DNA of 64,000 nucleotides from positions 67,996-131,995 of the forward strand of contig JBBKVO010000008.1 in NCBI GenBank assembly GCA_037968475.1, read 5' to 3'. The notes under the pieces were generated by a model, which was not told the DNA's origin, searched no databases, and saw only the letters and a list, made by a program, of their open reading frames with translations. Every line of letters starts with the position of its first letter. The stretch's first letter is position 1. The DNA comes from SB11 sp037968475 (lineage in GTDB: Bacteria; Bacteroidota; Bacteroidia; UBA8524). Shown in pieces: positions 36,154-44,760 of the stretch. The position numbers and the translations under genes were made by a program.

Positions 36154-37261
36154 TCAGTAATTTTCTGCAATGGCAGGCATTATTTCTCGCCAGTTAACAC
36201 CTCCTACTTGCTTACCCATACGTACTATAACAAGGTTTTTGGCAGGGTTTACATAAATGTATTGCCCTAGAATACCAATAGCCATAAAATCACCATTTTT
36301 AGTAGGTAGCCACCAACTGTATTGATAGTGCCACGCGCTACCGTTTGTAGTATCTATTTTGGTTGATGTTTCAACCCATTGTTTGCTTACTATTTGTTTA
36401 CCATTCCAATTGCCTTTGTTCAGATACAAACGACCCAGTTTAGCAAAATCGCGGGCACGGGCATTAACACAACAAAAGGTTTTTTCTACTCCGCCGTTTT
36501 TCTTATCCAAACTCCAACTGGCATCGTACTCCATTTGCATAGGTTGCCAAAGTTTTTCTTGCATATACTGCGATATGGTTTTACCCTGCAAAGCACCTCA
36601 AGCACCAAACCCAACAGTTGCGTATTGCCGCTAATATAATCGAACTCTTTGGCAGGAGCATTTTTCACCTTCAGCTTTTTAGATTCTTTATACAAGTTTC
36701 GCCCATAGTAAAATGATGCGGCATGACCAAAGGGATTCCAATAGCTTTCGTTAAAACGCACACCCGATGTCATTTGTATTAAATCGCGCACGGTTACCTT
36801 TTCAAAACTTTTATCTAAATAGGGTACATAGTGCAATACCGAATCGTTAATAGAAGCTATCAAACCATCGTCAACAGCACAACCTATAAGTATTGAAGCA
36901 CTGATTTTCCTACTGAAAACGATGGAATTATTGATGCAGTGTCGTAGCTTTTAAAATAGTTTTCGTAGTGTATAGAATCATCTTTAATAATCAAAAAAGC
37001 CACTGTTTTATTCTTCTTTAAAAAATCATCAAAACTCATCTCTTTACCTTTTGCATTGGTAATTTGTTTTGGGTATTTTGGCTTTTGAGCATGGGGGAAA
37101 GTAAAGTGTACACTATCGGTACTAATGGTACGTTTGGGAAATTTTTTATAATCCTTTAAATCGGCCATATTATAAAACACAAACCGCCCCAACTTGCACG
37201 AGGGAAATAATGCCAGTGCACCCCAAAAAAGTAGAAAATAGATGCCGATACGTGTTTTCAT
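36154..37261 (-). pseudogene. Beta-lactamase-family serine hydrolase, broken by two frameshifts
   Basis: Three consecutive reading frames (37261-36884, about 36900-36486, about 36600-36154) add up to one class C/CubicO-like hydrolase. Frame 1 has a lipoprotein-like signal ending FPSC and the nucleophile motif SVGK in SFSVGKS. Frame 2 continues ASILIGCAVDDGLIASINDS and has DLIQMTSGV and DYISGNTQLLGL. Frame 3 has ALQGKTISQYM through to HYQYSWW and the end. Each junction (near 36903 and near 36595) is repaired by adding one base, so two 1-nt deletions have inactivated the gene, unless they are sequencing errors. Confidence 0.8.
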
Positions 37262-37484
37262 AGTTATATACTTAGCTAAAATAATTAAAATTGCTTTACT
37301 AAACGCTTTACCTACTACAAATATTGGCGGTTGATTAACTTTTGGTATTTTGTGGCGCTATACTGTTTCTTTTCATCTTGAAACCCGATGCTATTGATAC
37401 CTGAAGGTGAGCCAGAGAGGCTTTAAATAGCAATTGATTTTAATTGATAGAAGAAGTTAGTTGAGCAAAAAAGAATAAATAACT

Positions 37485-38282
37485 ATGCCATTACCCCTAA
37501 CCCTGCCCCGCCATGTAAATGTGGTGCGATACATTACCCCGCTGCGCGAAGGAGGCTCGTTGCCAGCTATTGCCGAGGCGGACGACGATTTTTTGTATGT
37601 GCTGAAATTTAGAGGCGCGGGACAGGGTGTAAAATCGCTAATTGCTGATTTTATTGGTGGCGAAATAGCCCGCGTATTGGGCATGAAAGTGCCCGAAATG
37701 GTATTTGCCCATCTGGATGCTGATTTTGGCCGTACAGAAGGCGACGAGGAGATACAAGAGCTTTTGCGCAAAAGCGAAGGGCTAAACCTAGGCGTGCACT
37801 ACCTGCAAGGCAGTATGACTTACGACCCTGCGGTAACTGCTATTGATGCTGCCCTATCATCGCAGATTGTGTGGCTGGATTGTTTGTTGACGAATGTTGA
37901 CCGCACGGCACGCAATACCAATATGCTGTGGTGGCACAAAGAGTTGTGGCTGATTGACCACGGTGCATCGCTATACTTTCATCACTCGTGGGACAATTGG
38001 GAGGAGCAGGCTACCAAGCCTTTTGCACTGATAAAAGACCATGTGCTGCTGCGCACGGCTACCCAATTGCAGCAAACGGATGCAGCGTTTAGCACTTTGC
38101 TTACCCCCGAAATAATACAAGACATAGTAACCCAATTGCCCGATGAATGGCTATTGGAAAATACTGTTGACGAAACTGCGGATAGTCGCCGCGAGGTATA
38201 CAGCAGTTTTTTGACGAAACGTTTGCAAGCATCAACCATATTTGTAGAGGAGGCAGAAAATGCAAGAAAAGCACTTGTTTGA
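37485..38282 (+). CDS. HipA-like kinase domain protein
   Basis: A 265-residue protein with a compact HipA/PI3-4K-like kinase fold. K41 in LYVLKFRGAGQG is the likely nucleotide lysine, D139 in NVDRTARNTNM the catalytic Asp with metal-binding Asn residues, and D158 in LIDHGAS the DFG-equivalent. It lacks the HipA N-subdomain 1 and no HipB antitoxin lies upstream. Its stop overlaps the DUF3037 gene by 23 bp, a pairing recurrent in bacteria. Whether it phosphorylates a protein or another target is unknown. Confidence 0.82.
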   Translation: MPLPLTLPRHVNVVRYITPLREGGSLPAIAEADDDFLYVLKFRGAGQGVKSLIADFIGGEIARVLGMKVPEMVFAHLDADFGRTEGDEEIQELLRKSEGLNLGVHYLQGSMTYDPAVTAIDAALSSQIVWLDCLLTNVDRTARNTNMLWWHKELWLIDHGASLYFHHSWDNWEEQATKPFALIKDHVLLRTATQLQQTDAAFSTLLTPEIIQDIVTQLPDEWLLENTVDETADSRREVYSSFLTKRLQASTIFVEEAENARKALV

Positions 38283-38643
38283 GTATGCGGTGATACGCGT
38301 AGTGCCCCGTGTAGAGCGTGAGGAGTTTATAAATGTAGGTGTGGTGTTATTTTGCAAAAAACATAAGTTTTTGCAAGTGAAGTATACCGTTAATGCACAA
38401 CGCCTGCAAGCCTTTTGCAGTGATATTGACCCTGCCGAAATACTAAACTACCTGCAAGGCTTTGAGAAAGTTTGCCTTGGTGATGCACAAGCAGGCGCAA
38501 TAGCCCAATTGGATATGGCCAACCGTTTCCGTTGGTTAACCGCCAACCGAAGCACAGTATTGCAAACCTCTAAAGTGCACCCCGGCCTGTGCACTGAACC
38601 TCAACAAAAATTGGAACAGTTATTTAAGGATTTGGTGGGGTAG
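38260..38643 (+). CDS. DUF3037 protein, partner of the HipA-like kinase
   Basis: A 127-residue DUF3037 protein: HLFEYAVIRVVPRVEREEFI then NVGVVLFCKK at the N-terminus, and a helical second half ending LEQLFKDLVG. It is typically encoded directly behind a HipA-like kinase gene, and here it overlaps it by 23 bp. A cognate regulator or substrate role is inferred from linkage. Its stop lies 2 bp from the stop of the reverse transcriptase gene on the other strand. Confidence 0.85.
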   Translation: MQEKHLFEYAVIRVVPRVEREEFINVGVVLFCKKHKFLQVKYTVNAQRLQAFCSDIDPAEILNYLQGFEKVCLGDAQAGAIAQLDMANRFRWLTANRSTVLQTSKVHPGLCTEPQQKLEQLFKDLVG

Positions 38644-38645
38644 AT

Positions 38646-40190
38646 CTACTCTTCATCTTTCTTAAATAAAACGAGATGTTCTAATAAGAGCATGTTTTTA
38701 CCTTGTGTTTTTACAGTTTCAAAGAGCTTGACTTTTGGAGGCATAGGCTTAAATAGTTCTTGAGCATTATTTTTTAAGCTTTTAATTAATTTCAAATTTA
38801 TTTTTTGTGGTAACGTTATTTTGAATAAATCGTGTGATTTGATTAAGTAAATTAGCCATAGGAGATCGTATTGGTTATCTTCAATATTTTTTAGCTTATC
38901 ATTCAATAGATCTTCTAATACTGTATTTATTTTTAAAAGAGTACTGCGTCTACTTACATTGTTTAAAATTATAACCTCTATTATACCAAGTATTTGGGGG
39001 AACGACTTATTTCTTCTTTCTTTCAACATCAACAACAAACTAATTGCTTTTAGCAAATTTTTGCCTTTAAAAACAAACTTAAGTTCAAACTCTTTAGTGT
39101 ATAACTCACTCAAAAACCTATCAACAACTCCTACCCCATCGTATTTTTTATCGATTTTCAATGTGCCTCGAATCGAGTTTTCAAAGCGTTTATAATTAAT
39201 TTTCTTTTTGTAACGTAAGGAGTATGGTATATATTCTGCTGTCCACTCTCTGAAAAGCCCTTCAGGAAGTTCATTGATTTCACTTTTCATTTCATTGAGA
39301 GTGAGATTAAACTTAAGCATCTGCTTTTGCAAAATTTTAATAATAATACTAGCATCTTGTTTAGTATGGCACAAGAACCTATAATCATCTTTAAATCTTA
39401 CACCTAAGAAATCAATTTTAAGTTCACTAATTATTTTTGAGCATTCATTGTCAATCTCTGCTAAAAGTATTTCAGAAATTAAATCTGAAACAGCTGGTCC
39501 AATTGGAATTCCATTAGTGCACTTATCGTTTGAATACTGAAAGAGCCTATCCAGTATAAGTCCTACATATTTATCATAACGGTTTCGATTACCTTTTTTT
39601 CGTATTTCGGCTTTCGTGTGAATAGCCCATGCTATGCTATGTGTATATATTGATGGGTAAAAATTCTTTATATCTGTTTTCAAAATATACTTATAACCAT
39701 ACGCTTCTGCAACTATATCGTTTTCAGCCATCTCCAAAAACTCATAAATCATTCTACCAGCTCTTAAATCACTTAAAAACCCTACGTTTTTACTTGAGAT
39801 TGGTATAGGAAAACTATAAGAATGTATCTTATTATTATTTCTGAACAATAATTTTAGAATCATATCCCAGTCATTCATTATATACCAAACGATATCGTGA
39901 TAAATTTTGGGTTCAATTATCCCAAATGTTCTGTCGGTTAAGTGAGTTTTGGGAAATGAAACAGTAATAAGTTCCGAACTAATTGGTTCAAATTTTGGAT
40001 TATTCCCTATTATTTTCACCTCAAAATAAGGTTTAGACTCTAATCTAAATTGTTTAGTTTTAAAACTTGGAGGGATGACATATTGTTCGGGATAATAACC
40101 TTCTTCTAATAACCACTTGGCTATTGTTGATTTAGGCACCATCTTGATCAATTTTTTAGTTTTAAGGGTGTGATCTTTAGGCAATGTCAT
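38646..40190 (-). CDS. Reverse transcriptase, defence-associated (UG/DRT-like)
   Basis: A 514-residue RNA-directed DNA polymerase. Motif A is TDIKNFYPSIYTHSIAWAIH (172-191, catalytic D173). Motif B is NGIPIGPAVSDLISE (226-240). Motif C is FKDD (267-270) where retrons and group II introns have YxDD. LTLNEMKSEI (297-306) fits motif D. The IYTHSI motif A and the N-terminal LLEEGYYPEQYVIPPSF are characters of the unknown-group/DRT antiphage RTs. The C-terminal third is helical, with no nuclease or intron maturase domain. Coding is visibly AT-rich, suggesting transfer. No msr/msd-like RNA is evident upstream. Confidence 0.88.
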   Translation of the reverse strand: MTLPKDHTLKTKKLIKMVPKSTIAKWLLEEGYYPEQYVIPPSFKTKQFRLESKPYFEVKIIGNNPKFEPISSELITVSFPKTHLTDRTFGIIEPKIYHDIVWYIMNDWDMILKLLFRNNNKIHSYSFPIPISSKNVGFLSDLRAGRMIYEFLEMAENDIVAEAYGYKYILKTDIKNFYPSIYTHSIAWAIHTKAEIRKKGNRNRYDKYVGLILDRLFQYSNDKCTNGIPIGPAVSDLISEILLAEIDNECSKIISELKIDFLGVRFKDDYRFLCHTKQDASIIIKILQKQMLKFNLTLNEMKSEINELPEGLFREWTAEYIPYSLRYKKKINYKRFENSIRGTLKIDKKYDGVGVVDRFLSELYTKEFELKFVFKGKNLLKAISLLLMLKERRNKSFPQILGIIEVIILNNVSRRSTLLKINTVLEDLLNDKLKNIEDNQYDLLWLIYLIKSHDLFKITLPQKINLKLIKSLKNNAQELFKPMPPKVKLFETVKTQGKNMLLLEHLVLFKKDEE

Positions 40191-40308
40191 TTAAATCGTT
40201 TTTATTCATTCTTTAGATAGTATTCCTATACTGCAATATAACCGATAATTTTATTTTTTTAAATGCCTCTTTAAGTTAATAACCTGCCGCACTCCTTCGT
40301 CATCTTTA

Positions 40309-40424
40309 TTAACTCACCCCAAAAAACACAAAGCCGTCCGACTACCCAACATTTCCCCTCTCTAAAAATTAGAGAGGGGCGCATATCGACAAGTCAACCA
40401 AAACAACACTTCGGGGTGAGTTAA
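40309..40424. repeat. MITE-like repeat, ACTCACCCC ends, copy C
   Basis: Ends ttaactcacccc and ggggtgagttaa enclose the hairpin cccctctct-N7-agagagggg. Confidence 0.7.
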
Positions 40425-40847
40425 AAAAACCTTAGCTCTTAAACTTTCCTCCAAGCCAAAGGCCAACAGCTAAAAGCCCATTAAATGACAACTGTTTAAT
40501 GATAAATGTAAAATGAACCAACCTTGTCGACAGGTTTCAAACCGATGATAGCAACTACCGACCACCCCTGCCCCTCCTTTCCAACGCTGCAAAACCCATA
40601 AGGAGGGGTGCCAAACGCACTCCCCATTTACAGACCAATAGATTATTGCATACCAGTAAACGAAGTTGTATCTGTCAGTCTGTGGGGCAAAATCCCCCTC
40701 CTTCGGTGGTATGTGTGTGGTAAAGGAGGGGTTAGGGGTGGTTTAATAAATACTAAATCAGAAATTCTAAACTCGAAACGAAAAAACAAACTTCCACGCC
40801 TGCACACTCCTTCGACTTCGCTCAGGATGACAGTGCGCTCGTTCCCC

Positions 40848-40939
40848 GTTACCCTGTCCCGATTGCTATCGGGATTCGGGATTTCGCTCTATATTTCATA
40901 TGAATTGAGCAACGAGATGCCGACCTGCGTCGGCATGAC
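40848..40939. repeat. Composite palindromic repeat, copy d, with inverted core
   Basis: The left hairpin cccgat-N4-atcggg and right hairpin tgccgac-N4-gtcggca keep the stem positions but change the bases. The 36-bp core (40882-40917) is in the opposite orientation to the other three copies. Confidence 0.7.
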
Positions 40940-40966
40940 TATCGACCGTCGTCTGTTGACCGAAAA

Positions 40967-41503
40967 CTACCCCTTACGCAACGCATTTACAATATGCCAC
41001 AACGCAATAGCCGTAGCCACCGATACATTTAGCGAGTGTTTAGTACCAAACTGGGGTATTTCAACCAAAACATCGCAGGCGTTTACAATTTCTTGCTCAA
41101 TACCGTCCACCTCGCTGCCCGCCACCAAAGCTATTTTTGTATTGGGGGCAATTTCCCAATCGTTCAAAAACATACTGCCTTCGGTTTGTTCCAGTCCCAC
41201 AATAGTATAACCATCAGCCTTTAGCATATCCACTGCCTCAATAGTCGTTTTGTAGTGCTTCCAATCCACACTCAAGTCAGAACCTAGTGCCGTTTTAGAA
41301 ATTTCTTTGTGGGGCGGTTGGCCTGTTATTCCACACAAATACATAGCCTCTAAAGCAAAGGCATCGCTAGTGCGAAACAGCGAGCCTACATTGTGCAGGC
41401 TACGTATATTATCCAGTACCACCACCACCTTTATTTTTTCGGCGTGTTTATATTCATCCACACTTAAGCGGTTTAACTCAATATTCTTTAATTTGCGCAC
41501 CAT
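40967..41503 (-). CDS. TrmH/SpoU-family RNA 2'-O-methyltransferase
   Basis: A 178-residue SPOUT methyltransferase that transfers methyl from SAM to an RNA ribose. Motif 1 is DNIRSLHNVGSLFRTSDAF (31-49), motif 2 VAGSEVDGI (about 127-135) and motif 3 EIPQFGTKHSLNVSVATAI (about 148-166). It lacks an N-terminal substrate-binding domain, as in TrmL/TrmH-type minimal members. It is divergent from mutS with only 8 bp between the start codons. The target RNA is unknown. Confidence 0.9.
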   Translation of the reverse strand: MVRKLKNIELNRLSVDEYKHAEKIKVVVVLDNIRSLHNVGSLFRTSDAFALEAMYLCGITGQPPHKEISKTALGSDLSVDWKHYKTTIEAVDMLKADGYTIVGLEQTEGSMFLNDWEIAPNTKIALVAGSEVDGIEQEIVNACDVLVEIPQFGTKHSLNVSVATAIALWHIVNALRKG

Positions 41504-41511
41504 AAATCGTT

Positions 41512-44136
41512 TTGACTACAAAAGCTAAAAATAAAACCGAAACACCGCTGATGCGGCAATACGCGCAAATTAAAGTAAAATATCCCGGTGCGCTTATACT
41601 TTTCCGCGTGGGCGATTTTTACGAAACCTTTGGCGATGATGCCATTACAGCATCAAAGGTATTGGGTATTGTGCTTACGCGCAGGCACAACGGTAGTGCA
41701 AACGAAACCGAGTTGGCAGGCTTTCCCTATCACTCGCTAGATAATTATTTGCCAAAATTGGTACGTGCAGGCTACCGTGTAGCTATTTGCGACCAATTGG
41801 AAGACCCCAAAACGGTAAAAGGCATTGTAAAGCGCGGGGTTACAGAATTGGTTACCCCAGGGGTATCGTACAACGATAAAATTGTTGAGGTAAAACAAAG
41901 CAATTACCTAGCCGCTGTATACTGCGAGAAAGACGTTTTTGGATTGGCTTTTTTAGATATTAGTACGGGCGAGTTTATGCTGGCACAAGGCCATGCCGAC
42001 TATGCCGATAAACTGCTGCAAGGGCTAAAACCATCGGAAATTGTTTTCCCCAAAAACTATAAAAACAACTTCGAGGCTACCTTTGGCAACCGTTTTTATA
42101 CTTATGGTATGGACGATTGGGCGTTTGGTAAAGACCATACCCGCGATAAACTGCTAAATCATTTCGGTACAAAATCATTAAAAGGTTTTGGGGTTGATGA
42201 TTACGAGTTGGGCATAATAGCCGCAGGTGCAGCCATACAATACCTGCAAGATACCCACCACAACGATTTAGGGCATATAAACGCCCTTTCAAGGCTAGAA
42301 GAAGACAGGTACGTTTGGCTGGATAAATTTACCATTCGCAACCTCGAGTTGGTGCGCCCCAGTAACGAAAGCGGCAAAGCACTAATTGATATTATAGATA
42401 ATACCTATACCCCTATGGGAGCACGCTTGCTGCGCAAGTGGTTATTGCTGCCCTTAAAAGAACTTCGCCCCATTACCGATAGGCATAATGTGGTGCAATA
42501 CTTTGTGGATAACGCCGATAAACGCGAGGAATTATTGCGACATTTAGCCCACATTGGCGATTTGGAAAGGCTAATATCAAAAGCGGCACTAAAACGTATA
42601 AGTCCTAAAGAATTAGTACAACTACGTCGCTCGCTAGAGTTGGTGCAACCCATAAAAGAACTATGCGCTGAAAGCGGATTGATGGAATTGCAACGCTTGG
42701 CCGATTTGCTAAACCCTTGTTTACTTTTAGTTGAAAAGATAGCTACCGAAGTAATAGACGAACCCCCTGCCCTTATAAACAAAGGCGGCATAATAGCCGA
42801 TGGTATTGATAGTGAACTGGACGAGCTAAGGGTAATAAAATACAAAGGCAAAGACTTTTTAGCCCAAATACAGCAACGAGAGGCAGAGCGCACGGGCATT
42901 CCCTCACTAAAAATATCGTTTAATAATGTTTTTGGATATTATTTAGAAGTAACCAACTCGCACAAAAACAAAGTACCTGCTGAATGGATACGCAAGCAAA
43001 CCCTTGTAAATGCCGAGCGTTATATAACCGAAGAACTAAAAATATACGAAGAGAAAATACTAGGTGCCGAAGAAAAGATATTGGTAATTGAGTACCGTCT
43101 GTTTGCCGACCTTTTAGATTTTTGTACTGAATACATTAGCCCTGTACAGCAAAATGCTTTGGTTTTAGCCCAGCTAGACTGCCTAAGCAACTTTGCACAC
43201 TTGGCTACCGAAAGCAATTACGTTCGCCCGCAGATAAGTGAAAACTTTGATTTAGAGCTAGTTGAACTGCGACACCCTGTAATTGAAAAACAATTACCCG
43301 TTGGCGAAAGCTATGTACCCAACGATATATTTTTAGACAACGATAAGCAGCAGGTAATTATACTTACGGGTCCCAATATGTCGGGTAAATCGGCATTGCT
43401 GCGCCAAACAGCCCTAGCAGTGCTATTGGCACAAATGGGTAGTTTTGTACCCGCAGCAAGCGCCAAAATTGGTTTAGTAGATAAAATATTTACCCGTGTA
43501 GGCGCATCAGACAATATATCGTCGGGAGAATCCACCTTTATGGTAGAGATGCTGGAAACAGCCAGTATTCTAAACAACGTCTCTAACCGTAGTTTGATAT
43601 TGTTGGATGAAATAGGGCGCGGTACAAGCACCTATGATGGCGTTTCGCTGGCATGGGCTATTGCCGAGTATCTTAATCAGCAACCACAAAAGCCTAAAAC
43701 CATATTTGCTACCCACTACCACGAGCTAAACGAGTTGGAAAAGAAAACCGAGGGTGTGGTAAACTACCACGTAACCGTGCGTGAGGTTGACCAACAGGTT
43801 ATTTTTCTTCGTAAGATTAAAAAAGGCGGCAGCGAAAGCAGCTTTGGTATACACGTAGCCAAAATGGCGGGCATACCCAACCGAGTGGTTGAGCGTGCCG
43901 ATGAAATACTGGGAAGGCTAGAGCAAGACCGTGCTATGATAAGCGGGCGTGAAACATTGAAAAAGATACCGCAAAAAACCTATCAGGTAAATATGTTTCA
44001 GGCTGATAATCCCCATTTGGTGAAACTGGAGGAAGCATTAAGCAAGATAGATTTAAACGTTCTTACGCCCATAGAAGCCATGATGAAGCTAAAAGAACTG
44101 AAAGAGTTAACCCTGCCAAAAGAAGAAGGCAAATAG
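41512..44136 (+). CDS. mutS: DNA mismatch repair protein MutS
   Basis: The 874-residue mismatch sensor. The mismatch-reading motif F36-Y-E38 is in GDFYETFGDDA. The ATPase has Walker A GPNMSGKS (about residue 620), Walker B LILLDEIGRGTS and the signature STF(MVEM). The C-terminal dimerisation part ends KLKELKELT. The only 5' start codon that keeps the usual N-terminus (ETPLMRQYAQIKVKYPG) is TTG 41512, because a stop lies 9 bp upstream. ATG 41551 would shorten it by 13 residues. Its promoter must lie inside the divergent trmH-like gene. Confidence 0.95.
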   Translation: MTTKAKNKTETPLMRQYAQIKVKYPGALILFRVGDFYETFGDDAITASKVLGIVLTRRHNGSANETELAGFPYHSLDNYLPKLVRAGYRVAICDQLEDPKTVKGIVKRGVTELVTPGVSYNDKIVEVKQSNYLAAVYCEKDVFGLAFLDISTGEFMLAQGHADYADKLLQGLKPSEIVFPKNYKNNFEATFGNRFYTYGMDDWAFGKDHTRDKLLNHFGTKSLKGFGVDDYELGIIAAGAAIQYLQDTHHNDLGHINALSRLEEDRYVWLDKFTIRNLELVRPSNESGKALIDIIDNTYTPMGARLLRKWLLLPLKELRPITDRHNVVQYFVDNADKREELLRHLAHIGDLERLISKAALKRISPKELVQLRRSLELVQPIKELCAESGLMELQRLADLLNPCLLLVEKIATEVIDEPPALINKGGIIADGIDSELDELRVIKYKGKDFLAQIQQREAERTGIPSLKISFNNVFGYYLEVTNSHKNKVPAEWIRKQTLVNAERYITEELKIYEEKILGAEEKILVIEYRLFADLLDFCTEYISPVQQNALVLAQLDCLSNFAHLATESNYVRPQISENFDLELVELRHPVIEKQLPVGESYVPNDIFLDNDKQQVIILTGPNMSGKSALLRQTALAVLLAQMGSFVPAASAKIGLVDKIFTRVGASDNISSGESTFMVEMLETASILNNVSNRSLILLDEIGRGTSTYDGVSLAWAIAEYLNQQPQKPKTIFATHYHELNELEKKTEGVVNYHVTVREVDQQVIFLRKIKKGGSESSFGIHVAKMAGIPNRVVERADEILGRLEQDRAMISGRETLKKIPQKTYQVNMFQADNPHLVKLEEALSKIDLNVLTPIEAMMKLKELKELTLPKEEGK

Positions 44137-44291
44137 GTTTAAATGCTTTTTATCACCTTTCCTACCGTTCTTTCCTGTTTTTAATCGGTTCACTATCTTA
44201 CAGCTCAAAAAAAATGATATTGAAAATGAATAACATAGGCGGTATTGCAGGTTTTTTTAGAAAAAAACTTTAAAAAAACTTCATCTACCCC

Positions 44292-44321
44292 TTGCGCCGA
44301 ATTTAAAGAATACTATATTTG
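44292..44321 (+). promoter_or_regulatory. Promoter of the tRNA genes
   Basis: A -33 TTG (44292-44294), a 19-bp spacer and a perfect -7 box TATATTTG (44314-44321) lie 41 bp before tRNA-Gly. Confidence 0.75.
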
Positions 44322-44361
44322 CACTCCCCAAACGGAAATAGCCTAAGGGAAATTACAAAAT

Positions 44362-44437
44362 GCGAGAGTAGCTCAGTTGGTAGAGCGCAACCTTGCCAAG
44401 GTTGAGGTCGCGAGTTCGAACCTCGTCTCTTGCTCCA
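44362..44437 (+). tRNA. tRNA-Gly (anticodon GCC)
   Basis: A full cloverleaf: acceptor gcgagag/ctcttgc, D arm gctc...gagc, anticodon stem caacc/ggttg with loop ttGCCaa, T arm with gttcgaa, discriminator T, and an encoded CCA (44435-44437). Confidence 0.97.
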
Positions 44438-44443
44438 AAGAAG

Positions 44444-44495
44444 AACGGGTTTGAGAGAAAACGGAGTATTCCGAATGACCCTCAAACCCGTTTTT
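44444..44495 (+). terminator. Terminator-like hairpin between the tRNAs
   Basis: A 12-bp stem aacgggtttgag / ctcaaacccgtt ending in a T-run encloses a 25-nt loop that itself holds cgga/tccg. It may separate or process the two tRNAs. Confidence 0.6.
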
Positions 44496-44519
44496 AGTTA
44501 GAAAAACGACAATGCGTCT

Positions 44520-44605
44520 GCCCGGGTGGCGGAATAGGTAGACGCGCAGGACTTAAAATCCTGTTGGCAGTAATGCCAGTGCGGGTTCGATTCCCGCCCC
44601 GGGCA
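44520..44605 (+). tRNA. tRNA-Leu (anticodon TAA)
   Basis: A class II tRNA with acceptor gcccggg/cccgggc, anticodon stem cagga/tcctg with loop ctTAAaa, a long variable arm (ttggcagtaatgccagt region) and T arm gcggg/cccgc. No CCA is encoded, unlike the tRNA-Gly beside it. Confidence 0.97.
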
Positions 44606-44609
44606 CAGT

Positions 44610-44642
44610 AAAAAACCGAAGTTTAATCGCTTCGGTTTTTTT
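44610..44642 (+). terminator. Terminator after tRNA-Leu
   Basis: The stem aaaaccgaag / cttcggtttt with an 8-nt loop is followed by a T-run. Confidence 0.85.
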
Positions 44643-44760
44643 GTTTGTACTAAATATTATTACAATAACAGTAGATTTGACTACACTTATTTTTGGTGTA
44701 GAAGCGTCATTTAATTAACAATCACAACTTGTTTGTTTAGTCTAATTGCTTTTTTATCGT

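Larger units (their letters stand above)
40191..40966. repeat. Repeat-filled region upstream of the reverse transcriptase
   Basis: No gene is supported. It holds about 115 bp of AT-rich sequence that may carry the RT promoter, an ACTCACCCC element (40309-40424), part of the array phrase ccaagccaaaggccaacagc (about 40452), two aaggagggg-type inverted repeats (about 40570-40735), the 158-bp repeat shared with 30314-30471 (40723-40881) and composite element d (40848-40939). Confidence 0.7.

Noticed and set aside
40191..40600. A retron msr/msd RNA upstream of the reverse transcriptase
   Set aside because: The region is occupied by dispersed repeats also found elsewhere. No long a1/a2 inverted pair next to the RT is seen, and the RT motifs are not retron-like.
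40608..41210. A 200-residue open frame on the plus strand
   Set aside because: It starts in repeat DNA and then runs antisense through the TrmH-family gene; its composition is not protein-like.
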